Source: Magnetovibrio sp.
GTDB taxonomy: Bacteria; Pseudomonadota; Alphaproteobacteria; Rhodospirillales; Magnetovibrionaceae
DNA: 64,000 bases
Direction of reading: 5' to 3'
Assembly (NCBI GenBank): GCA_026196495.1
Contig: JAPHSY010000010.1
Span: forward strand, 21,311-85,310
Below the pieces are notes generated by a model. It saw only the letters and a program-made list of their open reading frames with translations. It searched no databases and had not been told where the DNA came from. Made by a program: the position numbers and the translations under genes. Within the stretch, counting starts at the first letter, position 1; every line of letters starts with the position of its first letter. This document shows positions 9,550 to 19,093 of the stretch, piece by piece.

Positions 9550-11514
9550 ATGGGCATTCTCAAATCTATCAAGATCAGTGTGCAAACGGCACTGATCGGT
9601 CTTGTTGCTTTGGTCGGCTTTGTCATTGTCGGCGGTATTTACGTCATCAACTCATCAGTTCAGCATGAATTGCAGGCGACCCAACTTCACGAAACCAAAG
9701 GCGTGTCTTATGTGAACGCGATCAAGATTGGTTTTTTGCAAGAACGTCGCAATGAAAAGGATTTTTTGCTGCGAAAACTGATGAAGTATGCGGATCGTCA
9801 TCAAAAGACTGCTGATGAAGTTATGCCGTATTTCGATAAGTTGAAAACAATTCATCAAGAACCAGATGAACAGCAACTCGTAACCGAAATGCAAGAAGGC
9901 TTTACTGCCTATGTTGAAAGTTTCCAAAAAATTGTTAGTACGTGGCAAACCATCGGCCTGACACCAAAAGAAGGTTTGCGGGGTAAGCTGCGCAAGGCCG
10001 TAGCTACGGTTGAAGGTGAGCTCAAAAAATATGACAAGCCCCGTTTGACGGTGATCATGTTGATGATGCGTCGTCATGAAAAAGATTTCTTTATGCGCTT
10101 GGATCCCAAATACATCAAACGTCAAGATGCACGCATGGCAGAATTTGATGATTTGTTGGCAACTACTGACATTCCTGAAGCTGAAAGAGCGAATATAGAA
10201 AAGCTTTTGGACGTTTATTTGGCTGCATTCAAAGAAGTCGCAACACTCATGCTTCAAGAAGCTAAAGATAAGAAAGTCATGAGTAATTTGTATGCAGAGG
10301 TGCAGCCCAAACTGGATTTTTTGGATGAAAAGGGAACCGCTGATGCCGAAGCGGCAACGGTTGAGCTGGAACACAACATTGAAACGACCTTTGTCGTCAT
10401 TATGGGAACAATGGTTGGTGTCGCTATCCTTGTCTTGGCAATCGGAACATTGATCGGTCGTGGGATCAGCTCCCCCATTGGTGGGATGACCGACAGCATG
10501 GTGAAGTTGGCTGATGGTGCATTGGATACTGAAGTTCCATCACAGGACTTTGGTAATGAACTGGGACGGATGGCGGCGGCTGTTCAAATCTTCAAGGATA
10601 ATGCCATTGAAGTGAAGCGTCTGGAAGAAGAGCAAAAAGCGAACGAAGAACGTGAAGCCAAAGAAAAACGTGACATGATGTTGAATATGGCAGATACGTT
10701 TGAAAGTAGTGTCGGCAGTGTGGTCAATTCTGTTTCATCTTCTGCTACTGAAATGCAATCGTCCGCAACGACTTTGTCTGCAACGGCAGAACAAACATCT
10801 AAACAATCTACAACTGTTGCTGCGGCTTCTGAAGAAGCTTCAGCTAATGTGCAAACTGTTGCTTCTGCTGCGGAGGAACTGAGCAGTTCAATTTCGGAAA
10901 TTTCGCGGCAAGTTGCACAGTCGACGCAAATTTCATCTACAGCAGTAGCTGAAGTAGATGGTGCCAATACCCAAGTTCAAGGTTTAGCCGATGCAGCACG
11001 CAAAATTGGTGAGGTGGTGGCCTTGATCACCGACATTGCCGATCAAACCAATTTGCTGGCACTGAATGCGACCATTGAAGCCGCACGTGCTGGTGAAGCT
11101 GGCAAAGGCTTTGCGGTTGTTGCATCGGAAGTCAAAAACTTGGCAAACCAAACGGCCAAAGCAACGGAAGAAATCTCGTCGCAAATTGGTGGTATTCAAC
11201 ATGCAACGGATGATGCTGTTCAAGCGATCGGTTCAATTGGTGGCATCATCAATCAAATGAATGAAATCGCCTCAACCATTGCTGCGGCTGTCGAAGAACA
11301 AGGTGCAGCTACGCAAGAAATTGCCCGCAATGTCGAACAAGCCTCTGCTGGAACAGGCGAGGTTTCAGCCAACATTGCAGGTGTGACACAGGCTGCAGGT
11401 GAAACCGGTGAAGCCGCCAGTGAAATGCTCGGGGCTGCACAGGAACTCTCTCAACAGTCTGAAATTCTGCGTAGTGAAGTTGATAAGTTTCTCGCCAATA
11501 TCCGTAATGGATAA
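9550..11514 (+). CDS. Methyl-accepting chemotaxis protein with HBM-like helical sensor domain
   Basis: HAMP plus [45 protein letters not shown] signalling hairpin; periplasmic [10 protein letters not shown]...[10 protein letters not shown] repeats typical of HBM domains. Confidence 0.95.
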   Translation: MGILKSIKISVQTALIGLVALVGFVIVGGIYVINSSVQHELQATQLHETKGVSYVNAIKIGFLQERRNEKDFLLRKLMKYADRHQKTADEVMPYFDKLKTIHQEPDEQQLVTEMQEGFTAYVESFQKIVSTWQTIGLTPKEGLRGKLRKAVATVEGELKKYDKPRLTVIMLMMRRHEKDFFMRLDPKYIKRQDARMAEFDDLLATTDIPEAERANIEKLLDVYLAAFKEVATLMLQEAKDKKVMSNLYAEVQPKLDFLDEKGTADAEAATVELEHNIETTFVVIMGTMVGVAILVLAIGTLIGRGISSPIGGMTDSMVKLADGALDTEVPSQDFGNELGRMAAAVQIFKDNAIEVKRLEEEQKANEEREAKEKRDMMLNMADTFESSVGSVVNSVSSSATEMQSSATTLSATAEQTSKQSTTVAAASEEASANVQTVASAAEELSSSISEISRQVAQSTQISSTAVAEVDGANTQVQGLADAARKIGEVVALITDIADQTNLLALNATIEAARAGEAGKGFAVVASEVKNLANQTAKATEEISSQIGGIQHATDDAVQAIGSIGGIINQMNEIASTIAAAVEEQGAATQEIARNVEQASAGTGEVSANIAGVTQAAGETGEAASEMLGAAQELSQQSEILRSEVDKFLANIRNG

Positions 11515-11531
11515 CTTATATCTGGAAAGTG

Positions 11532-11560
11532 AACTGCAGGCTAAGTTCTAGCCTGCAGTT
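11532..11560. other. Perfect stem-loop between convergent genes
   Basis: aactgcaggcta (11532-11543) / tagcctgcagtt (11549-11560), 5 nt loop, at the 3' ends of the MCP gene and the opposing PDC gene. Confidence 0.7.
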
Positions 11561-12546
11561 CCAAACCAGAACTCAATTCCGTTTTTCAGAAATTCGTCAT
11601 ACCGAATATAGTGTGATCCATCGCACGAGAAGTTCAACGCCACCATGCCATTACAGATGTTGATGGAACCTGAACGTAGATAAATATTGTCATCTGCAAA
11701 GCGTAACTCACGAAACATTTCAAATATGGGATTGAGGGTTTCTGGCGGTACGGTTGCCTGTTTCATATAATCGCGATGCGGATAAGCAAGGCACGTATTG
11801 GGGTCAATGAGGTCCTCAAAGCCCAAAAGGCGATAACCAAATGGATTATCGACCTGCCAAATAGTGGCACGACTTGAAGAAAAGTGAATCTTTGAGTGAA
11901 ACACCCCGTGATGCATCATCAATTCAGTAAGTAGTGGGATGGCATCGTCCAAACGGCTATCTAGCTGACTGTCGACACGTTGTTGTTCAAATAGATTTCC
12001 GCGAATGGACGGATCACCTTTGATCTGTTGCCAGTCTTGCTTTTCTTCATAAAGGCCTTGGGTCGCAGGAAGCTCACGCAAATCGTAATCGGCACCCAAA
12101 AAGCCAACGTGCTTAGAATTGGAGTCTCGAATAACGCGAATAGCGGTCAGTGATGGGCGTTTGGAATTCTTGGAAATATAGGCTTCAGACAGGCGGAAGT
12201 TGCCGCTGGCTAATACTCCCAACATGTAGGGGCGCTTTGAGCGATCACGACCATAATGGGCGTGGTCTGCTCCTGTACGGGTGATGTTGTCGACGGTTTG
12301 AATACCATCGATGTTCATCACGTAAAGATGCTTACAATATGGGATTTCATCTAAAGCTTTGGTGAGACGAGCTTCCATGGCTTCACGGTTATGCATCAAA
12401 TCAACGCAGTCATGAGATAGCTTGCGCATGGCACGTGAAATCATTGAGGTTAGCATTTCGCGCTGTTTGAAAATAGCGCTGCGAATGTCTGATTGTAGTT
12501 CTGAATTATCGACCATGACGCTCACGTGTTTCTCCAAGAAAGGCAC
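11548..12546 (-). CDS. PDC/Cache-type sensor domain protein without an obvious output domain
   Basis: 332 aa; YVMNIDGIQTVDNITRTG...GRDRSKRPYMLGVLASGNFRLSEAYISKNSKRPSLTAIRVI...GFLGADYDLRELP resembles a PDC sensor; no kinase/GGDEF/MCP motif seen. Confidence 0.65.
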   Translation of the reverse strand: MPFLEKHVSVMVDNSELQSDIRSAIFKQREMLTSMISRAMRKLSHDCVDLMHNREAMEARLTKALDEIPYCKHLYVMNIDGIQTVDNITRTGADHAHYGRDRSKRPYMLGVLASGNFRLSEAYISKNSKRPSLTAIRVIRDSNSKHVGFLGADYDLRELPATQGLYEEKQDWQQIKGDPSIRGNLFEQQRVDSQLDSRLDDAIPLLTELMMHHGVFHSKIHFSSSRATIWQVDNPFGYRLLGFEDLIDPNTCLAYPHRDYMKQATVPPETLNPIFEMFRELRFADDNIYLRSGSINICNGMVALNFSCDGSHYIRYDEFLKNGIEFWFGTAG

Positions 12547-12627
12547 AAACAGATAGGGAAAATCCGTATATCAAACTTAACCTGATCTGAGTTCTGGTCC
12601 AATCTAGATTTCGTGACATTTGTGTAA

Positions 12628-12664
12628 ACAAAAAGGCTGCCTCTCTAAAAGAGGCAGCCTTTAA
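12628..12664 (-). terminator. Rho-independent terminator for the phosphofructokinase gene
   Basis: aaaggctgcctct / agaggcagccttt inverted repeat; minus-strand reading ends in TTTTTGTTT. Confidence 0.85.
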
Positions 12665-12689
12665 TGTTATGATGAAGTGAAGAAGTTCA

Positions 12690-13916
12690 TTATTTCTTCT
12701 TCATAATTTTCGGAACTGTGTTGGAGCGATCCAAACGCGATACAACCGGTAGACCGTCAGTGCCCAACAGAGGTGTTAGGTACTTCATAAACTTATCGGT
12801 CACATCGTTGCCGGCTTTGTTGATCATGTTCGGTGCCATGACTTTCGTCAGTGCAGCAACATCGGTCACTTTCGACAGTTTGTATTCGATGGCGTAGTCG
12901 CCGGTGCGGTGGATGGTTACCGTGCCGTGCTTCTTGCCGGAGAAGTGTGCGAATTGTACGGCTTTTTCACCCACTTCACGGGCTTCGATTGCGTCAACGT
13001 CGGACACACAGCCCAAGAAGGAACGTTGCAAGTAACCAAAGGTATCGCCGCGAACGCGGGTGATGCCGGTTTTTTCTTTGATTTGGTCACACAACAGATC
13101 AGCCAGAGCACCAGTGCCGGACAGCTGTACGTTGCCGTGTGCGTCCTTTTCGACGTCTTTCATCAGCTTGGTGATGATCGGCGTGCCTTTGGCGTCGTGG
13201 ATGCCTTCGGAAACGGCAATGACGCAACGACCGTACTTGTCGTAAGTCTTCTTCACGTCCTTGACGAAGTTGTTCATGTTGAACGTGCTTTCCGGCAAGT
13301 AGATCAGGTGTGGTGCATCGCCGTTGTACAAGCGTGCACCCGCAGCCGCAGCGGTCAGGAAGCCAGCGTGGCGGCCCATAACGACACCAACGTAAACACC
13401 TTTTAGTGCGGCATTGTCTTGGTTGATACCCGCAAAGGCCGATGCCACAAACTTAGCCGCAGACGGGAAGCCTGGGGTGTGATCGTTGACCATCAAATCG
13501 TTGTCGATGGTTTTGGGGATGTGAATGCAGGTCAGGTCGTGTTTATTCTTTTCAGAATATTCTGCAACCAAACGGGCAGCATCGGACGAATCGTTGCCGC
13601 CGATGTAGAAAAACGTGCCGATGTCGTGAGCTTTGAGAACCTTAGAGATCTCTTGGAGATATTTGTTATCCGGTTTGTCGCGGGTGGAGCCCAATGCAGA
13701 GCAAGGCGTCGCGGCGACGGCTTCCAGATTAGCTGTGGTTTCTTTGGTGAGATCGAGGAAATCCTCGTTCACGATTCCCGAAACGCCATGCAGAGCACCA
13801 TATACGTGCTCGATGCCTGGGAATTTACGCGATTCTAGGATCGCCCCCACAAGTGATTGATTGATAACGGCCGTTGGGCCACCGCCCTGAGCGATCAGGA
13901 CCTTACCTTTGAGCAT
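12690..13916 (-). CDS. 6-phosphofructokinase, pyrophosphate-type (PFK family)
   Basis: GGGPTAVINQSLVGAI, FYIGGNDSSDAARL, IPKTIDNDL, VVMGRHAGFLTAAAA; start taken at MLKGKVLIAQGG. Confidence 0.92.
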   Translation of the reverse strand: MLKGKVLIAQGGGPTAVINQSLVGAILESRKFPGIEHVYGALHGVSGIVNEDFLDLTKETTANLEAVAATPCSALGSTRDKPDNKYLQEISKVLKAHDIGTFFYIGGNDSSDAARLVAEYSEKNKHDLTCIHIPKTIDNDLMVNDHTPGFPSAAKFVASAFAGINQDNAALKGVYVGVVMGRHAGFLTAAAAGARLYNGDAPHLIYLPESTFNMNNFVKDVKKTYDKYGRCVIAVSEGIHDAKGTPIITKLMKDVEKDAHGNVQLSGTGALADLLCDQIKEKTGITRVRGDTFGYLQRSFLGCVSDVDAIEAREVGEKAVQFAHFSGKKHGTVTIHRTGDYAIEYKLSKVTDVAALTKVMAPNMINKAGNDVTDKFMKYLTPLLGTDGLPVVSRLDRSNTVPKIMKKK

Positions 13917-14129
13917 GGAAAAAACTCCCCCTTGCAGTGTCAAATTTCAAGTTGTCCTTATATTAGCGATTTATATCGCCACGTACAGCTCCCCATAAAG
14001 GTAGCTTTTGGGCAGTATTTTTCACGTAATACGTTGAAAATCAGCACTTTGTGAGAAAAAAACGTTTTTTACATTTATAGGGGTTGATTTCACCTCTGTG
14101 AGCGTTTAGAAAACGCGGGCTTCCAGCGA

Positions 14130-14205
14130 GACCCCTTCGTCTAGAGGCCTAGGACACCGCCCTTTCACGGCGGCAACACGGGTTCGAATCCCGTAGGGGT
14201 CGCCA
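14130..14205 (+). tRNA. tRNA-Glu (anticodon UUC)
   Basis: Acceptor GACCCCT/AGGGGTC, anticodon loop CTTTCAC in CCGCC/GGCGG stem, T-arm ACGGGTTCGAATCCCGT, encoded CCA. Confidence 0.95.
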
Positions 14206-14221
14206 AGCATTGCAAGATGTT

Positions 14222-14246
14222 AGCTCGCCTCATGGCGGGCTTTTTT
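14222..14246 (+). terminator. Terminator of tRNA-Glu
   Basis: agctcgcc-tcat-ggcgggct followed by tttttt. Confidence 0.8.
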
Positions 14247-14571
14247 CGTTTGTATGGAAATTATACGGAAATAACATCTTTTGAATTGAAGTGCGTTAAC
14301 TGCCTTAGTGCTACGATGTGTCGTCGAGTGAGGTGGATGAGGACGACTCATTTGGTTCCAGAAGGGGCATACCCTCGCGCAACCTGTGCCCCTCCGATTT
14401 TGCACGGATATGGTCTCGCAGCTGACAGATAAAATTTACTAGATTCTTGGGGATGTCTGCTTGCCGACAGAAAGAGGATGTAATACTGCTTAAGAAGATG
14501 GGGGCTTTACACCTGAAGCAGGCGTTTTTGTCATTGGCGCGTATTAGCCGCTAACTAGATGTTTGAGTTTT

Positions 14572-17052
14572 CTAATCACCATGCCCAGACTGAACTTTGA
14601 TAATAGCATTGGTAGGTGGTGGGGGTGGCCCAGCAACAAATGAACGTGCCTTGCTGGCAAATTGACGCAAAGTCCTTGCCACTGCACGGTTGACTGAACC
14701 TATGGGGTATTCGCCGCGGGCATTTTTTTCACCGGCACTTACGCCTGTTAGAATTTCAATGCCTTCATCAATGGTGTTTATGGCCCATACATGGAAAGTG
14801 CCTGCTTCCACGGCGGACACAACGTCAGCACGCAACATGAGGTGCTTTACATTTGCAGCGGGGATAATCACACCCTGCGTCCCGGTCAGCTTGCGATGGG
14901 CGCAGATATCAAAGAAGCCTTCGATCTTTTCATTAACCCCGCCAATGGCCTGTACGAAGCCTTTTTGATCTACTGAACCGGTCACTGCTATTCCTTGCTT
15001 GATCGGAATACCCGAAATTGCTGAAAGCAAGGCATATAACTCAGTTGATGATGCACTATCACCGTCAATGCCACCGTAGGATTGTTCAAATACAATTCGC
15101 GCAGTCAGGGCCAAAGGCCCGTCTTGGCCAAAGCGAGAAGTGAGGAAGCTTTCCAAAATCATTATCCCCTTAGAATGTAACGGCCCACCCAATTCCACTT
15201 GACGTTCAATATCCACAACATCTCCTTTGCCCATACTCACCGTAGCCGATATGCGCGATGGTCGGCCAAACATGAAGCTGTCCAATTGCAGTACTGAAAG
15301 GGCGTTGGTTTCACCAGTTTTTGTGCCCTCTGTATGGATCACTAAGGTGCCGCGTTGGATTTCCTCCTGCAAGAGTTCGCGGTATCGGTCAGAGCGATAA
15401 TTTTTTGCGTCGATGGCTTTTTGGACATGTTTGGCGGAAACAATTTTGGATTTACTTCTTCCCGCCCAATAATTTGCTTCGCGCACCAAGTCGACTACGC
15501 TCGCCATGTGAGTGGTCAATTTTTCAGCATCGCTGGTAAAGCGTGCACCTTGTTCGACGACGCGCGCGACTGCGCTTCTGTCCAAATGACGCAGATTTTC
15601 GTGCTCCACCTGGCTGGCTAGCAAGCGGGCGTAATTATTGATCCCACTTGCATCACGGTCCATGCGATCAGCAAAGTCGGCAGCGACCTTGAACAGCTCC
15701 TTGAAATCAGGATCGTACATGGACAGCAGAAAATAGAGTATTGGTTCACCCAGCAGAACCACTTTTACGGTGAGTGGAATTGGTTCGGGTTCCAAGGATA
15801 CGGTCGTCACCAAGCCTAAAGATTCCGCCGGGCTTTCCATGCGAATATGCCCCGCACGTAAAGCCCGCTTGAGATTTTCCCAGGCAAAGGGTTGCAACAA
15901 AATGCGCCGAGCATCCAAGACCAAATAGCCACCATTGGCACGGTGTAATGCTCCCGGTTTTATCATATTAAAATCGGTGACCAGGGTGCCCATCTGGCTT
16001 AAGTGTTCAATACGGCCTACAAGATTAGGGAGGGAAGGATGCTCTTCTTCAACCAGGGGCGCGCCTTTGTCTGGATTGCCGGAGGCTGAAGAATAATCCA
16101 CCAATACATTAACATGATAGCGTCGGAATGAGCCTGAGGATCGGTGCGCACTAAGGCCTTCAACAGGCGCGAGTTGTGTTGATTCTGGTACCAACAAAAA
16201 ATCATCAACATGTTCGATTACGTCATTGCGTACATCTTCCAAGTAGGGCATGACCACATCGACATTGGTCCATTTCATTTCCAATTCTTGAATTAAGTGA
16301 CCAACTGCACGTCGCGTGACGTCACGATTGAATGCGCGTAACTTTTCGCGATGCTCTTTTTCCCGTTTTGGGATATGGGCAACAATCTCTTCCAGCTGAT
16401 CCTCCAAAGCCTCCAATGCCTTTAAGCGCTTCTTCTTGACGCTTTCAGGTAGATTATTGAAATCATCAGGGCTAAGTACCTCGCCGTTTTTGGTTGGCAT
16501 CAAACGCAAACTTGTGGGTGTGCGGACGAGGGCGATTTCCTTTTCTTCGGCGGCTTGATGTAATTTAGTAAAGGCTTCTTCATTTTCATGTTTCAATTCA
16601 TCTTCCAGTGCCTGCTTGCGCTGGTTGTAGTCCTCACTTTCAAAGGCTGCGGGTAACGTGGCTTGCAATTCATCGACCAGTCTTTCCATGTCATGGCGAA
16701 GCTCCACAGCCTTGCCCGATGGTAAGCGCAGGGCACGGGGTTTGTGTGTGTCTTCAAAATTATTAACGTAGCACCAGTCATCAGGTGTTGGCTGTTTTCC
16801 GGCCTCTTGTTCCAAATAACGCCGAACTGTAGAAGATTTACCTGTGCCTTCGGGACCAAAAGCGAACAGGTTGTATCCATCGTGCAGCATGCCTATGGCA
16901 AAACGGATGGCTTCTACGGCACGGTCCTGACCAATTATGCCTTCCAGTGGTTTGATATCTGCAGTTGTTTTGAAATCAAGGTCGTTAACTGGACAATGTG
17001 TGTAGAGCTGTGCGGCATCCAGAGCTTTGAGGGTTTTGATATCACTGTTCAT
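14572..17052 (-). CDS. Lon-like ATP-dependent protease (AAA_32 plus S16 Lon proteolytic domain)
   Basis: 826 aa; FGPEGTGKSSTVRRYLEQ (Walker A), GGIDGDSASSTELYALLSAISGIPIKQGIAVTGSVDQKGFVQAIGGVNEKIEGFFDIC (Lon Ser/Lys catalytic region). Confidence 0.93.
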   Translation of the reverse strand: MNSDIKTLKALDAAQLYTHCPVNDLDFKTTADIKPLEGIIGQDRAVEAIRFAIGMLHDGYNLFAFGPEGTGKSSTVRRYLEQEAGKQPTPDDWCYVNNFEDTHKPRALRLPSGKAVELRHDMERLVDELQATLPAAFESEDYNQRKQALEDELKHENEEAFTKLHQAAEEKEIALVRTPTSLRLMPTKNGEVLSPDDFNNLPESVKKKRLKALEALEDQLEEIVAHIPKREKEHREKLRAFNRDVTRRAVGHLIQELEMKWTNVDVVMPYLEDVRNDVIEHVDDFLLVPESTQLAPVEGLSAHRSSGSFRRYHVNVLVDYSSASGNPDKGAPLVEEEHPSLPNLVGRIEHLSQMGTLVTDFNMIKPGALHRANGGYLVLDARRILLQPFAWENLKRALRAGHIRMESPAESLGLVTTVSLEPEPIPLTVKVVLLGEPILYFLLSMYDPDFKELFKVAADFADRMDRDASGINNYARLLASQVEHENLRHLDRSAVARVVEQGARFTSDAEKLTTHMASVVDLVREANYWAGRSKSKIVSAKHVQKAIDAKNYRSDRYRELLQEEIQRGTLVIHTEGTKTGETNALSVLQLDSFMFGRPSRISATVSMGKGDVVDIERQVELGGPLHSKGIMILESFLTSRFGQDGPLALTARIVFEQSYGGIDGDSASSTELYALLSAISGIPIKQGIAVTGSVDQKGFVQAIGGVNEKIEGFFDICAHRKLTGTQGVIIPAANVKHLMLRADVVSAVEAGTFHVWAINTIDEGIEILTGVSAGEKNARGEYPIGSVNRAVARTLRQFASKARSFVAGPPPPPTNAIIKVQSGHGD

Positions 17053-17202
17053 GCTTCTTCTCCGGCCTCAGTCAGTGCTCTATGTTTGATCCAAGAAATT
17101 GTAGCTGTAGCAAAGGTGAAGTCTATAAACATCCGATCATGAGGGTTCATAAAATTGGGCCTGAATTTGACCAACCAGTTCAATTTAAGGGCGCTATTAA
17201 TT

Positions 17203-18420
17203 TTAGACCAGTATTTCGAATCCCAGCAAAACAATTGAACTGCTGGCACCAACAACAGGAGCCCAGATTGGTGCGGAAAAACTCAAATCGGTTCTTGGGT
17301 TGTTTTGTTTAAGACGAATCAAAGACACATTAACCACCATAAATATAAATAAAAGCATCGCGCTGGTGGCCCTTGCAAGGGTTTCAAACTCCACCGCTGT
17401 CGTTAGCACAAAAACGATTACACCGACCATCAGTGTCGCTTTTAAGGGGGTGCGACGCCCCGTATGGATTTCAGATAAGAATTTTGGCAACCACCCACGC
17501 CGTGACATACCATAGGTGATGCGTGCCATCAGAATGATCTCGATCAGTACGCCATTGAGTGTTGCAGTTAAGGCAATGAGGGCAAAAAATGCCATGTTTG
17601 GTTTCTCACACCCCACCACCAAACAAAGTGGTGCATCTGATGCTGCCAAATCAATCGGGGCAATGTTTAACACTGCGATTAAGACAACCAATATGTAGAG
17701 GACGGCAGAAATTATGATCGATAGAACAACAGCGTGCGGCAGTGTGTGCCCAACATTTTTTGTTTCTTCTGCCATGTTCACGATGGTTTCAAAACCGGTG
17801 AAGGCAAAGAATGCAAGGAAAGTCCCACCCATGACGCCAGTCCAGGCAAGGTTGTCAGTGGGCCACATTTCTTCTAGGCGGACCCCCAGGTTTTCCAGGG
17901 CTGGAAAGCCGACTGTGATGACGATGACCAAGCCCCCCATTTCCAGCAACGTCATGGCACCGGCAATATAAACACTTTCCTTGACCCCCCAGCACGCCAA
18001 TGCAGCAAAAAGTAGGATTACTCCGCCACTGGCGACCGGTAATGGAATGTCTATTAAAGGTAATATGTAACCAGCACCCCCGCGTGCCACACTGGCCGCG
18101 GCAACCATGGCGACAGCTAAGGTCAGAAAGCCGGTCAGGCGTCCCACCCAATTGCTTTTAAACCCTTCTCGTGCGTAAGCGGCTGCGCCTGCGGCTTCAG
18201 GAAAGCGTTGCCCCAGTTCTGCATAACTGAGCCCTGTAAATGCCGCCATAACGCCCGCCAGCAAAAAAGCCAGCGGTGCAGCCATGCCAGCCCGTCCGGC
18301 AACGGCACCGACCAGTACGTAAATGCCTGCACCTATAATGGTGCCAAGGCCGTAAAGCGTGAGACTGGTTAGGCCCAAGACGCGTTTTAAATTTGGTCTG
18401 GTAGAATTTCCTACAGTCAT
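17203..18420 (-). CDS. APC-superfamily amino-acid permease
   Basis: 405 aa; GLTSLTLYGLGTIIGAGIYVLVG...FFAFTGFETIVNMAEETKN; polytopic. C-terminus looks short for the family. Confidence 0.88.
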   Translation of the reverse strand: MTVGNSTRPNLKRVLGLTSLTLYGLGTIIGAGIYVLVGAVAGRAGMAAPLAFLLAGVMAAFTGLSYAELGQRFPEAAGAAAYAREGFKSNWVGRLTGFLTLAVAMVAAASVARGGAGYILPLIDIPLPVASGGVILLFAALACWGVKESVYIAGAMTLLEMGGLVIVITVGFPALENLGVRLEEMWPTDNLAWTGVMGGTFLAFFAFTGFETIVNMAEETKNVGHTLPHAVVLSIIISAVLYILVVLIAVLNIAPIDLAASDAPLCLVVGCEKPNMAFFALIALTATLNGVLIEIILMARITYGMSRRGWLPKFLSEIHTGRRTPLKATLMVGVIVFVLTTAVEFETLARATSAMLLFIFMVVNVSLIRLKQNNPRTDLSFSAPIWAPVVGASSSIVLLGFEILV

Positions 18421-18724
18421 AGTCCAAAGTTGGATTAGCCTAAGCAGGCTGTCAACGTCCCATTAGTGGGTCTTATCATCAGTGCTGTCAGATGTAAGCT
18501 AACTGGTGGGAATTGAATTACACACATCAGTTCCTTAATTACCGCTATGGGTTACAAGCCGACGTAGCCGCAAGTCCCCAAAGAGGTTTGCTCAATCCTC
18601 TAAAGCAGACACTTACAGTGTTAAGAGGGGGCATCAGATAACTTGGATTAAGTCACGTCCTGTATTGGTATGTCGCTTTACGTACCTTAGTCGTTGGAAA
18701 CTTGAGGCAAACTGGGGAAAGTTG

Positions 18725-18777
18725 CCGCCTTTAACGGCGGCAACACGAGTTTGAATACCGTAGGGGTCGCCAGGCAT
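18725..18777 (+). repeat. Diverged duplicate of the tRNA-Glu 3' half (attachment-site remnant)
   Basis: ccgcctttaacggcggcaacacgagtttgaataccgtaggggtcgccaggcat aligns with tRNA positions 14157-14210 with a handful of substitutions and one deletion. Confidence 0.85.
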
Positions 18778-18864
18778 GCGCTAAGCAACTGATGTCCTTA
18801 AAAACATATGTATATTAATAGCTTCCGGATTTCGGCTGTTGCACTTTTCTGCTACACCTGAGGC

Positions 18865-19080
18865 ATGACAGATATGGCAAAATTTCGTGGATTGACCAAA
18901 CGCTCTGGTTCACAGAACTGGTACGTTAGGCGCAAAATTCCTCTTTCAGCACAGCCTTTCTATCCCTCCAAGTCGGATATCGTCTGGAGAAGTACAGGCA
19001 CTCCTGACCACAAGGAGGCCAAGAAGCAGTCATTAATTAAAACCACCAGTTCACCCATATATTTTGACGACGGACAATGA
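18865..19080 (+). pseudogene. Truncated phage/island tyrosine integrase, N-terminal fragment (DUF6538-like)
   Basis: MAKFRGLTKRSGSQNWYVRRKIPLSAQPFY...VWRSTGTPDHKEAKKQ resembles the integrase N-terminal arm domain; the ORF stops at 71 aa with no catalytic domain downstream. Confidence 0.7.
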
Positions 19081-19093
19081 GCAGATATTTCCA

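Noticed and set aside
9655-10374. 239 aa antisense ORF inside the MCP gene
   Set aside because: Fully contained within a confident MCP; composition (F/H/I-rich) typical of spurious antisense frames.
11030-11190. Near-identical sequence shared among the three MCP genes, considered as mobile or recombinational repeats
   Set aside because: Corresponds to the universally conserved MCP signalling hairpin tip; family conservation explains it.
18135-18427. Short alternative ORFs on the minus strand overlapping the APC permease 5' end
   Set aside because: Out-of-frame within a well-supported transporter gene.
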